A stretch of DNA of 64,000 bases, from assembly GCA_017556705.1 (NCBI GenBank), contig JAFYMG010000009.1, positions 1 to 64,000 on the forward strand, written 5' to 3'. The notes beneath the pieces are model-generated. The model ran no database searches and was not told where the DNA came from. It saw only the letters and a program-made list of their open reading frames with translations. The translations under genes were made by a program, and so were the position numbers. Origin of the DNA: Paludibacteraceae bacterium. GTDB lineage: Bacteria; Bacteroidota; Bacteroidia; Bacteroidales; Paludibacteraceae. Shown here one piece after another: positions 1 through 7,345 of the stretch (within the stretch, counting starts at the first letter, position 1; each line of letters starts with the position of its first letter).

Positions 1-7
1 AAAAACA

Positions 8-421
8 ATGAAACCAACTCACATTGAGCATCTTGGAATCGCTGTAACAAGTTTGGAAGAGGCTATGCCTTTCTTCGAGTTCTTAACTGGTGGTAAATGC
101 TACTCTATCGAAGAGGTAGCTGACCAAAAAGTAAAAACCGCTTTCTTCAAAGTAGGTGAAGTAAAAATTGAGCTTCTTGAGGCAACTAGCCCAGAGTCTT
201 CTATTGCTAAGTTCATCGAGAAGAACGGTGGCAAAGGTGGTATTCACCACGTTGCATTCAACGTTGATAGCGTAGAAGAGGCATTGGCAGAGGCTGAGGC
301 AGCTGGCATCCAACTCATCGACAAAGCTCCACGCAAAGGCGCTGAAAACCTCATGATCGCATTCTTGCACCCAAAATCAACCAAGGGTATCTTGACAGAG
401 CTCTGCGAGCAACCTAAGTAA
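8..421 (+). CDS. mce: Methylmalonyl-CoA epimerase
   Basis: This 137-residue protein has the size and sequence of methylmalonyl-CoA epimerase, a metal-dependent enzyme of the vicinal-oxygen-chelate (glyoxalase) fold. It interconverts the R and S forms of methylmalonyl-CoA. The N-terminus (IEHLGIAVTSLEEAMPFF) carries the first metal-ligand His, and GGIHHVAFNV at about residues 77-86 carries the second half-site. The ending TKGILTELCEQ is typical of the family. It is the first gene of a cytoplasmic propionate-forming operon with mmdA, where it supplies the S-epimer for decarboxylation. Only seven bases precede the ATG in this window, so the promoter is not visible. Codon choice is strongly biased, as in highly expressed genes. 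Confidence 0.95.
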   Translation: MKPTHIEHLGIAVTSLEEAMPFFEFLTGGKCYSIEEVADQKVKTAFFKVGEVKIELLEATSPESSIAKFIEKNGGKGGIHHVAFNVDSVEEALAEAEAAGIQLIDKAPRKGAENLMIAFLHPKSTKGILTELCEQPK

Positions 422-624
422 TCCCTGCGGGATGAAGAGTTATCTGCGATGAAGAATTAGCCCTTAGGCTGAAACCCATTGCGAGCAATGAAGAGTAAGC
501 TACGCTGGAAGTAACGAAGTACTATTCACGAAGCAACTATTCATTCGCGGGGCGAATAATATTTCACGAAGTAATTCTTCACAAAGTGAAACGAAGTAAA
601 TATCATTAACAAAGTTAATCTAAA
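422..624. repeat. Hairpin-word mosaic between mce and mmdA
   Basis: This 203-base gap is packed with short imperfect palindromes separated by 5-10 base linkers: ccctgcggg, gcccttaggc, cattgcgagcaatg, agctacgct, attcattcgcggggcgaat and ttcacaaagtgaa. The same or closely related words recur at 2652-2839, where the first word (ccctgcgggatgaa) also sits directly after a stop codon. No ORF or promoter is evident. It may fold as a chain of small stem-loops in the operon mRNA. The origin is unknown, and it does not look like a CRISPR array or a classical REP element. Confidence 0.7.
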
Positions 625-2181
625 ATGGATACAACAAAATTGCAAAAACTGATTGACAACCGCGTGAAGGTAGCAGCCGGTGGCGGTGAAGCAGCAGTAG
701 AAAAACATCACGCAAAGGGCAGCTATACTGCTCGCGAGCGTATCAACATGCTCCTCGATGAGGGTTCATTCGAGGAAGTAAACATGTTCCTCACACACCG
801 TTGCCACGACTTCGGTATGGAGAAAAAAGTATTCTTGGGTGACGGTGTAGCAGTAGGTAGTGGTACTATCGACGGCCGCCTCGTATTCGTATTCGCACAA
901 GACGCAACTGTTATCGGTGGTTCACTGAGCGAGACTATGGCATTGAAGATCTGCAACGTAATGGATCAAGCCGTTAAACTCGGTGCTCCTATCATTGGTC
1001 TCAACGATTCAGGTGGTGCTCGTATTCAAGAAGGTGCTTGCGCATTGGCAGGCTACGCTGAAATCTTCGAGCGTAACATCCTCGCTTCAGGTGTAGTGCC
1101 ACAAATCTCTGTGATCTTTGGCCCTTGCGCCGGTGGTGCGGTATATAGCCCAGCGTTGACCGACTTCATCATGATGACCGAGAACAACTCATACATGTTC
1201 ATCACTGGTCCAAAAGTAGTGAAGAGCGTGACAGGTGAGGACGTAACCGTAGAGCAATTGGGTGGTGCTAAGGTGCACGCAACCAAGTCTGGTGTTACTC
1301 ACTTCGTAGCAGCTACTGAAGAAGAGGCATTGCAAGAGGTTCGCCGTCTTGTAAGCTTCATCCCACAAAACAATATGGAGGAGGCTCCACTCATGAACTG
1401 CACCGATGATCCAATGCGTGTAGAGGAGAGCTTGAACGAGATCGTTCCAGATGATCCTAACAAACCATACAACATGAAGGACATTATCTACACCATCGTA
1501 GATAACGGCGACTTCATGGAGGTTCAAAAAGACTACGCTAAGAATATCATCTGCGGTTTCGCGCGTTTCAACGGCCGTTCTACCGGTATCATCGCTAACC
1601 AACCAAACTGGTTGGCAGGTGTATTGGACTGCGACGCTAGTCGTAAGGCAGCTCGTTTCGTTCGTTTCTGCGACGCATTTAATATCCAAATCCTTACCCT
1701 TGTGGACGTTCCTGGTTTCCTCTGCGGTACAGGTCAAGAGTACGCTGGTATCATCGATCACGGAGCAAAACTCATGTTCGCTTTCGGCGAGGCAACTGTG
1801 CCTAAGGTGACTGTTACTATCCGTAAGTCTTACGGTGGTAGCCACATCGTGATGAGCTGTAAGCAATTGCGCGGTGATGTTTGCTACGCATGGCCAAACG
1901 CTGAAATCGCAGTGATGGGTGCTAGTGGCGCAGTAGGTGTGCTTCAAGCTAAAGCTATCAAGGCTATCGAGGATCCAGAAGAAAGAAAGAAATTTATTGC
2001 TGAGAAGGAGGCTGAGTACAAAGACTTGTTCGCTAGCCCATATCAAGCAGCTAACCGCGGTTATATCGATGATATCATCGAGCCACGCAACACTCGTAAG
2101 CGTATCGTTCGCGCATTCGAGAACTTGCAAACCAAGCGCTTGACCAACCCTCTCAAGAAACACTCTAATATCCCATTGTAA
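625..2181 (+). CDS. mmdA: Methylmalonyl-CoA decarboxylase / propionyl-CoA carboxylase, carboxyltransferase (alpha) subunit
   Basis: The 518-residue protein matches the acyl-CoA carboxyltransferase family in length and along its whole sequence. The N-terminal half has the CoA-binding region GGSLSETMALKICNVMDQA followed by NDSGGARIQEG and GPCAGGAVYSPALTDF (about residues 97-185). The C-terminal half has VDVPGFLCGTGQEYAGIIDHGAK and the oxyanion-hole-type stretch AVMGASGAVGVL. It transfers the carboxyl group of methylmalonyl-CoA to biotin on the carrier encoded downstream, giving propionyl-CoA. With the OadG-like and OadB-like subunits it should form a sodium-pumping decarboxylase complex at the inner membrane. 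The ATG follows the hairpin-rich spacer. A role in propionyl-CoA carboxylation in reverse cannot be excluded. Codon bias suggests high expression. Confidence 0.95.
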   Translation: MDTTKLQKLIDNRVKVAAGGGEAAVEKHHAKGSYTARERINMLLDEGSFEEVNMFLTHRCHDFGMEKKVFLGDGVAVGSGTIDGRLVFVFAQDATVIGGSLSETMALKICNVMDQAVKLGAPIIGLNDSGGARIQEGACALAGYAEIFERNILASGVVPQISVIFGPCAGGAVYSPALTDFIMMTENNSYMFITGPKVVKSVTGEDVTVEQLGGAKVHATKSGVTHFVAATEEEALQEVRRLVSFIPQNNMEEAPLMNCTDDPMRVEESLNEIVPDDPNKPYNMKDIIYTIVDNGDFMEVQKDYAKNIICGFARFNGRSTGIIANQPNWLAGVLDCDASRKAARFVRFCDAFNIQILTLVDVPGFLCGTGQEYAGIIDHGAKLMFAFGEATVPKVTVTIRKSYGGSHIVMSCKQLRGDVCYAWPNAEIAVMGASGAVGVLQAKAIKAIEDPEERKKFIAEKEAEYKDLFASPYQAANRGYIDDIIEPRNTRKRIVRAFENLQTKRLTNPLKKHSNIPL

Positions 2182-2183
2182 TT

Positions 2184-2651
2184 ATGATGTTGCTAGACGT
2201 AATGAACAATACCGTAGTAGAGGTAGCACCTGACTCTGTAGCACAAGATACAGTGGAGGTGGCTGCTAATACTGTGGTAGAAGTTCCATCCACAAAAGAC
2301 CAAGAGGGCATTACTGCTCAGACTTGGTTTATTACCGGTCTCGGTTTTGGTATGGTGGTGCTCTTGCTGTTCGCTTTCGTTTACGTGATGAAGCTCATGG
2401 GTTGGATTATGCAACCCCGCGTAAAAGCGAAGAAAGTGGAGAACAAAGCAGCTGAGCAAACGGTTACCCATACCCACAGCAAGCTCGACGATTCTATCAC
2501 ATTGACTGCTGATAGTACAGCTGCTATTGCGCTCGCGTTGCACCTTTATTATAATGGTGTACACGATGAGGAAGATACCAAAATTACTATTCAACCACAC
2601 CGTACACAATGGAACAACAAGATGTACGGCATGAACAATTTACATAGATAA
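2184..2651 (+). CDS. OadG-family small membrane subunit of the Na+-pumping decarboxylase
   Basis: This 155-residue protein begins two bases after the mmdA stop. It has one clear transmembrane helix at about residues 48-73 (WFITGLGFGMVVLLLFAFVY), an acidic and Val-rich N-terminal segment, and a charged C-terminal tail that is probably cytoplasmic. That layout and the operon position fit the gamma (OadG/MmdD-like) subunit, which holds the carboxyltransferase to the membrane-embedded beta subunit. The tail contains a THTH motif, compatible with the metal-binding tails described for OadG, although this is inference. The family is poorly conserved, so the call rests on topology and context more than on motifs. 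Two adjacent ATG codons make the first residue uncertain by one. Confidence 0.8.
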   Translation: MMLLDVMNNTVVEVAPDSVAQDTVEVAANTVVEVPSTKDQEGITAQTWFITGLGFGMVVLLLFAFVYVMKLMGWIMQPRVKAKKVENKAAEQTVTHTHSKLDDSITLTADSTAAIALALHLYYNGVHDEEDTKITIQPHRTQWNNKMYGMNNLHR

Positions 2652-2839
2652 TCCCTGCGGGATGAAAAGTTAGCCCAATGGGCTGAATAGTTAGCTTCGC
2701 TGAAAGCCATTGCAAGCAATGAAAAGTTAGCCCTATGGGCTGTAATTCACGAAGTAATTATTCATTCGTAAAGCGAATAATTATTCACATAGTAATTGTT
2801 CAGCGGCGAAGCCGCTAAAAAAACACGAAGTTAAAAATT
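2652..2839. repeat. Second hairpin-word mosaic in the mmd operon
   Basis: This 188-base gap repeats the style and several exact words of the 422-624 spacer: ccctgcgggatgaa at its left end, cattgcaagcaatg, two copies of an agccc...gggct palindrome, ttcacgaagtaa, attcattcgtaaagcgaat and cagcggcgaagccgct. The order and number of words differ from the first copy, so it is not a simple duplication. There is no ORF. It lies between cotranscribed genes and would be part of the mRNA. Confidence 0.7.
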
Positions 2840-3589
2840 ATGAAAAAAGGATTTAATTTTACTATCGGTGGTCAAAAATATGAGACAACCGTTAAAGAAA
2901 TAGAACCAAACGTAGCAGAAGTAGTAGTTAACGGTACTTCTTTCATCGTTGAGTTCCAAAAGAATGAGTCTAAGAAAGTGAAAGCTGCTCGCGTAGCTGC
3001 TCCTACCGCTGCTCCTAGCGCTGCTGCTGTGGCTGCTAAGCCTGCTGGTGCTGCTACTGTCAAGAGCCCACTGCCAGGTAGCATCGTGAAGGTGATGGTG
3101 AAACCTGGTGACAGCGTGAAGAAGGGTGACACACTCCTCACCATGGAAAGTATGAAGATGGAGAACGTAGTTGCTAGCGAGTACACAGGTACCGTGAAGA
3201 ACGTTCTCGTTCAAGCTGGTCAAAACGTAATGCAAGACGACAAGCTCGTTGAGATCGAGACCGTAGCTGAGGCTGCTGCGCCTGCAGCTCCAAAGGCTGT
3301 GGCTGCTCCTCAACCAAAACCAGCTCCTGCTCCAGCTCCAGCTCCTGCTCCAGCTCCTGCGGCTGCTCCTGTAGGTGGCAACAAGATCAATAGCCCACTC
3401 CCAGGTTCTGTGATCTCTGTGGCTGTGAAGGAAGGTCAAGCAGTGAAGAAGGGTGACACACTCCTCGTGCTCGAAAGTATGAAGATGGAGAACCCTATCC
3501 TATCTGACTGCGACGGTACTGTTACCAAGATCGCTGTGGCTGCTGGTCAAAGCGTAATGCAAGACGACTTGCTCGTTGTTATTGGCTAA
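2840..3589 (+). CDS. Biotin carboxyl carrier protein with two tandem biotinyl domains
   Basis: The 249-residue protein carries the biotin that shuttles CO2 from MmdA to the OadB-like subunit. Residues 1-50 form a small beta-rich N-terminal segment. An Ala/Pro linker leads to biotinyl domain 1 (about 72-141) with the biotinylation motif ESMKMEN (acceptor Lys106). A Pro-Ala linker at about 155-175 leads to domain 2 (about 182-249) with an identical ESMKMEN motif (Lys215). The family normally has one such domain. The two copies share exact stretches at the DNA level with a 327-base offset, which points to duplication or later homogenisation. The PAPAPA linker is typical of flexible swinging arms. 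Function is confident, and the duplicated domain is the unusual part. Confidence 0.93.
   Translation: MKKGFNFTIGGQKYETTVKEIEPNVAEVVVNGTSFIVEFQKNESKKVKAARVAAPTAAPSAAAVAAKPAGAATVKSPLPGSIVKVMVKPGDSVKKGDTLLTMESMKMENVVASEYTGTVKNVLVQAGQNVMQDDKLVEIETVAEAAAPAAPKAVAAPQPKPAPAPAPAPAPAPAAAPVGGNKINSPLPGSVISVAVKEGQAVKKGDTLLVLESMKMENPILSDCDGTVTKIAVAAGQSVMQDDLLVVIG
3116..3493 (+). repeat. Intragenic direct repeat of the biotinyl domain
   Basis: Within the carrier gene, the 24 bases at 3116-3139 recur exactly at 3443-3466, and the 21 bases at 3146-3166 recur exactly at 3473-3493. Both have a period of 327 bases. They encode KKGDTLL and ESMKMEN. The perfect DNA identity around the biotinylation site, compared with divergence elsewhere in the domains, suggests recent gene conversion or strong codon constraint. 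Confidence 0.85.
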
Positions 3590-3620
3590 TTCTAAAGTTT
3601 GAAATATTGAAAAGAAAATT

Positions 3621-4796
3621 ATGGAACAAGTTTTAGAATTTTTCCGTACAATGGGATTTATGCATATGGACTGGCAACAAGGTGTCATGCTCCTTATCTC
3701 ATTCTTCCTCTTGTACTTGGCGATTAAGAAGCAATACGAGCCATTGCTCCTATTGCCTATCGCTTTTGGTATGTTGCTCACCAACTTGCCAAACGCGAAT
3801 ATGTACCACCCAGAGTTGTGGGCTAACTTCCTCGATGCAACCCACGAGGGCTATCATAGCTACGGTTACATCCTCAAGAACGCAGGTCTTCTTGACGTGC
3901 TCTATATCGGTGTAAAAGCAGGTTTGTACCCATGCTTGATCTTTATCGGTGTAGGTGCGATGACCGACTTTGGTCCGCTGATTGCTAACCCTAAATCATT
4001 GATGTTGGGTGCTGCTGCTCAGTTGGGTATCTTCATCACTTTCCTCTGCGCAAGTGCATTCTTCACCCCTGCTGAGGCTGGTTCTATCGGTATCATCGGT
4101 GGTGCGGACGGTCCTACTTCTATCTTCTTGACATCTAAGTTGGCTCCTCACTTGCTCGGCCCTATCGCTATTGCGGCTTATTCGTATATGGCACTTGTGC
4201 CAGTGATCCAACCACCTATCATGCGTGCATTGACTACTCCTGCTGAGCGCAAGATCAAGATGAAGCAACTCCGCTCAGTGAGCAAGACAGAGAAGATCAT
4301 CTTCCCTATCATCATCACTGCGGTTATCGCTTTGGTTTTGCCTGATGCTGCCCCATTGATTGGCTGCTTGATGTTGGGTAACCTCATGAAGGAGTCTGGC
4401 GTAGTGGATCGTTTGAGCAAGGTCGCTCAAAACGAACTTATGAACATCGTGGTGATCTTCCTCGGTCTTTCTGTAGGTGCTACTGCTACGGGTGCTACCT
4501 TCCTCAACGTGAAGACTATTTTGATTCTCTGTATGGGTATCGTAGCCTTCGGTATGGGTAGCGCAGGTGGTGTGCTTCTCGCTAAGTTCATGAACCTCTT
4601 CTCTAAAGAGAAAATCAATCCGCTGATTGGTTCTGCAGGTGTATCTGCTGTACCAATGGCTGCTCGTGTGAGCCAATCTGAGGGACAAAAGGCTGATCCT
4701 AGCAACTTCCTCCTCATGCACGCTATGGGTCCAAACGTAGCGGGTGTGATTGGTTCAGCTGTAGCTGCTGGTATCTTGCTCACCATGCTCGGATAA
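3621..4796 (+). CDS. mmdB: Sodium-pumping decarboxylase beta subunit (OadB/MmdB family)
   Basis: This 391-residue polytopic inner-membrane protein has the hallmarks of the OadB family: the motif [20 protein letters not shown] (about residues 155-174), whose Asp is a sodium-coordinating residue in the family, and the C-terminal stretch [19 protein letters not shown]. Roughly nine to eleven hydrophobic helices are visible. It decarboxylates carboxybiotin and couples this to export of sodium ions. It ends the mce-mmdA-OadG-BCCP-OadB operon, 31 bases after the carrier gene. The operon conserves energy during propionate formation. Length is slightly short of some OadB proteins (about 430) but complete through the C-terminal motif. 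Confidence 0.93.
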   Translation: MEQVLEFFRTMGFMHMDWQQGVMLLISFFLLYLAIKKQYEPLLLLPIAFGMLLTNLPNANMYHPELWANFLDATHEGYHSYGYILKNAGLLDVLYIGVKAGLYPCLIFIGVGAMTDFGPLIANPKSLMLGAAAQLGIFITFLCASAFFTPAEAGSIGIIGGADGPTSIFLTSKLAPHLLGPIAIAAYSYMALVPVIQPPIMRALTTPAERKIKMKQLRSVSKTEKIIFPIIITAVIALVLPDAAPLIGCLMLGNLMKESGVVDRLSKVAQNELMNIVVIFLGLSVGATATGATFLNVKTILILCMGIVAFGMGSAGGVLLAKFMNLFSKEKINPLIGSAGVSAVPMAARVSQSEGQKADPSNFLLMHAMGPNVAGVIGSAVAAGILLTMLG

Positions 4797-4866
4797 TCAT
4801 GCGCAAAGCGCCGTTTAGAGCGGCGCAAGCGCATATAGGCTAAAGGCCAAAGGCTATAGGCTAGAA
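4797..4866. repeat. Hairpin words after mmdB
   Basis: The gap between the OadB-type gene and its terminator contains small palindromes (gcgcaaagcgc, and a gccg...cggc pair around tttaga) and a run of related words, ggctaaaggcc and aaggctataggct. The ggctata/taggct words recur in the gap at 9705-9826. There is no coding potential. Confidence 0.55.
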
Positions 4867-4900
4867 AATAAGAGAGTCGCTGAATGGCGACTCTCTTATT
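4867..4900. terminator. Bidirectional intrinsic terminator
   Basis: A 14-base-pair stem, AATAAGAGAGTCGC paired with GCGACTCTCTTATT around a TGAATG loop, sits between the convergent OadB-type gene and GNAT gene. A/T-rich flanks on both sides let it act in either direction. Confidence 0.85.
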
Positions 4901-4948
4901 ATTATCATATTTGTAACTCTGCTAACCTAAACGAATATTAACTATTAA

Positions 4949-5515
4949 TTATTCTCCAACACTCCTCTTCTGCCAAAGGATGGCATCGCCTTCTAGTGTC
5001 CAGTCCTTGAGCAACGAAGATGGCGAATAACCCATCTGCTCATAGATATGCGAACAGGCAGTATTATGTACACTAATAATAGCATAAAGCATACGCAGAT
5101 GCAAGAAACCAAAAGCATAGTCCTCTAATAATTGTACTGCCTGCTTCCCTACCCCTTTGCCTCGTGCTTCAGGAGCGATATACATGCCAATAGCCGCTTT
5201 GCGGTTGCGGACATCGAAGTCAAAGAGGTCGATGCAACCGAGGGTACTCGCTGATGAAGAAGGTTGTTCGCCACTTTGTGGCTGTAGATCGGCTACGCCT
5301 ATAGATGGTAGATCGCTTCGCTGTAGGTTGGTGATGATGAGGCGCAACTGACCATCGCGGTAGATGTCGCCAGTGGTGTTCTCGATATATTGATGCAAGT
5401 CGTGACGAGACAGCGGATTATGCGTATCCGAATCTGCCCACATGGTGGCATCATTCTCCCATTGATAGAGGAATGGAAGGTCAGAGGGTTCTATTTTGCG
5501 AAGTCGTAAGTTCAC
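4949..5515 (-). CDS. GNAT-family N-acetyltransferase with a hairpin-word insertion
   Basis: The 188-residue protein is a RimJ/RimL-type (Acetyltransf_3-like) acetyltransferase. The acetyl-CoA pyrophosphate loop RGKGVGKQAVQLLEDYAF lies at about residues 119-136. The N-terminal LRLRKIEPSDLPFLYQWEND is typical of this group. Its substrate cannot be told from sequence. Residues about 64-91, between two core strands (RLIITNL and LGCIDLFDF), form a low-complexity Ser/Gln-rich insertion. Its DNA (about 5243-5326) is made of the same kind of short hairpin words seen in nearby gaps. The insertion keeps the frame, so the gene looks intact. It is the last gene of the minus-strand recR group and ends at the shared terminator at 4867-4900. 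Confidence 0.85.
   Translation of the reverse strand: MNLRLRKIEPSDLPFLYQWENDATMWADSDTHNPLSRHDLHQYIENTTGDIYRDGQLRLIITNLQRSDLPSIGVADLQPQSGEQPSSSASTLGCIDLFDFDVRNRKAAIGMYIAPEARGKGVGKQAVQLLEDYAFGFLHLRMLYAIISVHNTACSHIYEQMGYSPSSLLKDWTLEGDAILWQKRSVGE
5243..5326. repeat. Hairpin-word insertion inside the GNAT coding sequence
   Basis: This stretch has the words gttcgccactttgtggc, gatcggctacgcc and gatcgcttcgc separated by tatag/tgtag linkers, resembling the intergenic words of this window (for example agcttcgct and agctacgct). It encodes about 28 residues between two conserved beta-strands of the acetyltransferase fold, where related proteins would be expected to have a short turn. The boundaries are approximate. 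Confidence 0.6.
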
Positions 5516-5637
5516 TTTTGATTCAGGAGTAAGGAGCCAGGAGTAAAGACTAATTACCTTCGTCTCTCAACACTAAACAGTAGCGTAGCGTTCACTAAAC
5601 TAATTTGTCTTGGCTCTTGGTTCTTGGTTCTTTGTTC

Positions 5638-6057
5638 CTATCCGAAGAGGCCGAAGAGACCTTTTTTGCGTTGAGGTTCTTCGGTCACACCATTCACAGG
5701 AGCAGGTTTGAATTGATTGCCCGAATGAATCATTTGGTAAATCACTCCCCAATCAGGAATACCACCCAAGTTACGGTCATCGATAAAAAGGTCAGCCTCC
5801 AATTTACGAGCGCGGACAATATCTGCGGTCTCTTCTGGGAAATTAGAGTTAACCGCATAAAACTCTAAACCACGCGCTGCACAATAGTCAATCGCTTCTT
5901 GCAACAACTCTCCCTCGCGGCATGTCCAAAGAATAAGCTGATGATGGTCTTCTTGCTGAAGTTTCTTGAGGGTATCAATCGCAAATGGTATTGGCTTACC
6001 AATAGCAGGGTATGCATGAGTAACGATGGTACCGTCGAAATCGATTGCTATGGTCAT
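5638..6057 (-). CDS. Small HAD-like hydrolase
   Basis: The protein starts with MTIAIDFDGTIV, which is HAD motif I (DxDGT) at the very N-terminus. Motif II is the Thr in LILWTCREG, and a conserved Lys/Asp region lies in RKLEADLFIDDRNLGG, where DD matches motif IV. It matches the small cap-less Bacteroidales HAD proteins of about 140 residues. The start at 6057 is preferred because relatives begin directly with the motif I strand; an in-frame ATG at 6072 would add MPNTN. The substrate is unknown, probably a small phosphorylated metabolite. The C-terminal 20 residues (KKGLFGLFG) are Lys/Gly/Phe-rich and may be disordered or membrane-touching. It lies in the minus-strand group downstream of recR. 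Confidence 0.8.
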   Translation of the reverse strand: MTIAIDFDGTIVTHAYPAIGKPIPFAIDTLKKLQQEDHHQLILWTCREGELLQEAIDYCAARGLEFYAVNSNFPEETADIVRARKLEADLFIDDRNLGGIPDWGVIYQMIHSGNQFKPAPVNGVTEEPQRKKGLFGLFG

Positions 6058-6072
6058 ATTCGTGTTCGGCAA

Positions 6073-6207
6073 TCTCGCGCATTGACCGACGAACTCGTCG
6101 TCGTTGAGGCGCTCGATGCCTCCACTCTATCCTCGAAGCCACGAGCTTCTCGGATGTTTTCGAGGGAGACTCCTCCTTGCCGTCGGAGGGGGTAAATGAT
6201 TATATCT
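6073..6207. other. Gap with G+C-rich short palindromes, no gene seen
   Basis: This 135-base gap is richer in G+C than its neighbours and contains repeated ctc/gag words such as cctcgaagccacgagc, tcctcc and cggagg that can pair locally. It resembles the other hairpin-word gaps. No promoter box or reading frame of interest was found on either strand. Confidence 0.4.
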
Positions 6208-6708
6208 TTAGTATTGTTCTTGATTTGAATCTTTAGGCTCTAGTTCTAGCTGCATCTTACCCTCACTAGGCTTGGTAAACCACCATGCGATAGCTGATAC
6301 CGCTACCAACGCCATCATAGTGGTGATTCTAGGAGCTGGTGTTGAGCTTTCCTCGGTGATAGGTCTCACCAACATACTGTTAGCTACAAAAGCAAACAAC
6401 ATGGTGTTACTAACCAAGATAATACGCCATTTAGCAGCCTTCAAGTATCCTTTAAGTTTCAGATTCTCATCGGTTAGACTAGACAGCTTCACACAACGAC
6501 GCTTGCACAACGACAAACCGAGTGGTATAGTCAGCAAGGCATCTATCATAATAGCAATCTGCAGATTAGTACCCAACGTAGAATCCATATCAATAGTAGA
6601 TAGATGTCCTTTATCTACCAGAAAATTAACTAAAAATCCTACTACCAAAGTTAGCAACATAACTCCATAATAGTACACATTCAATGTACGAATAACCTTC
6701 TTTTCCAT
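6208..6708 (-). CDS. Conserved four-helix membrane protein, function unknown
   Basis: The 166-residue protein has four predicted transmembrane helices at about residues 12-32, 48-66, 95-113 and 128-145, with the signature WWFTKPSEGKMQL after the last helix. The Lys/Arg distribution suggests both ends are cytoplasmic. It begins one base after the recR stop, so it is very likely cotranscribed with recR. I recall similar small membrane proteins behind recR in other Bacteroidales, but no function is known to me. No catalytic motif is visible. Confidence 0.7.
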   Translation of the reverse strand: MEKKVIRTLNVYYYGVMLLTLVVGFLVNFLVDKGHLSTIDMDSTLGTNLQIAIMIDALLTIPLGLSLCKRRCVKLSSLTDENLKLKGYLKAAKWRIILVSNTMLFAFVANSMLVRPITEESSTPAPRITTMMALVAVSAIAWWFTKPSEGKMQLELEPKDSNQEQY

Positions 6709-6709
6709 A

Positions 6710-7327
6710 TTATATTTTAAATTCTATTCGATTGACTATTGACCGTCCGAGCGTGATCTCATCCGTATACTCTATATCATTACCTATAGCCACACCACGA
6801 GCTATTTGACTGATTTTAGGCGGTGTAGTGGATAAATTTTGCAATCTTTTATAGATATAGAAATTGGTCGTATCACCTTCCATAGTAGTAGGAAGGGCAA
6901 GGATAACTTCGTGAATATCATCGTTTTCCACGCGAGAGATGAGTGAGTCAATCTCTATATCCGAAGGCCCTACTCCATCCATTGGCGAGATGATTCCACC
7001 CAAAACATGGTAGAGACCATTGTATTGACCTGTGTTCTCAATTGACATCACATCTTGCACATTCTCTACCACACAAACCGTATGTTTATCGCGCGAGTGC
7101 GACTGGCAGATCGGACAAACCTCTTGGTCAGATATGGTATGGCACACACGGCAGTATTTTACCTCTTGTTTCAGACGGGTCAATGCCCCCGCGAAGGCTT
7201 CCACATCCTTATCGGGTTGGCGAAGCAAATGCAACACCAAACGTAATGCCGTCTTACGCCCTACTCCAGGCAATGAAGCCATCTGCTCCACTGCATCGCT
7301 CAATAATATGGATGGATAGTTTGTCAT
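6710..7327 (-). CDS. recR: Recombination mediator RecR
   Basis: The 205-residue protein has the standard RecR length and domain order: the helix-hairpin-helix region [17 protein letters not shown] (about residues 19-35), a four-Cys zinc finger [16 protein letters not shown] (about 59-74), a Toprim domain with [14 protein letters not shown], and the C-terminal [12 protein letters not shown] and [21 protein letters not shown] with the Walker-B-like end. With RecO and RecF it loads RecA at gapped or broken DNA. It sits 18 bases downstream of the rel gene on the same strand and is likely cotranscribed with it. Confidence 0.97.
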   Translation of the reverse strand: MTNYPSILLSDAVEQMASLPGVGRKTALRLVLHLLRQPDKDVEAFAGALTRLKQEVKYCRVCHTISDQEVCPICQSHSRDKHTVCVVENVQDVMSIENTGQYNGLYHVLGGIISPMDGVGPSDIEIDSLISRVENDDIHEVILALPTTMEGDTTNFYIYKRLQNLSTTPPKISQIARGVAIGNDIEYTDEITLGRSIVNRIEFKI

Positions 7328-7345
7328 TCCTCTAAACTCTAAACA

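Noticed and set aside
422..624. Possible CRISPR array
   Set aside because: Unit lengths and sequences are irregular, spacers are only a few bases, and no cas genes are in the window.
1189..2163. Long minus-strand open frame opposite mmdA
   Set aside because: It is a shadow of the strongly codon-biased plus-strand gene, has no family resemblance, and its translation is rich in rare residues.
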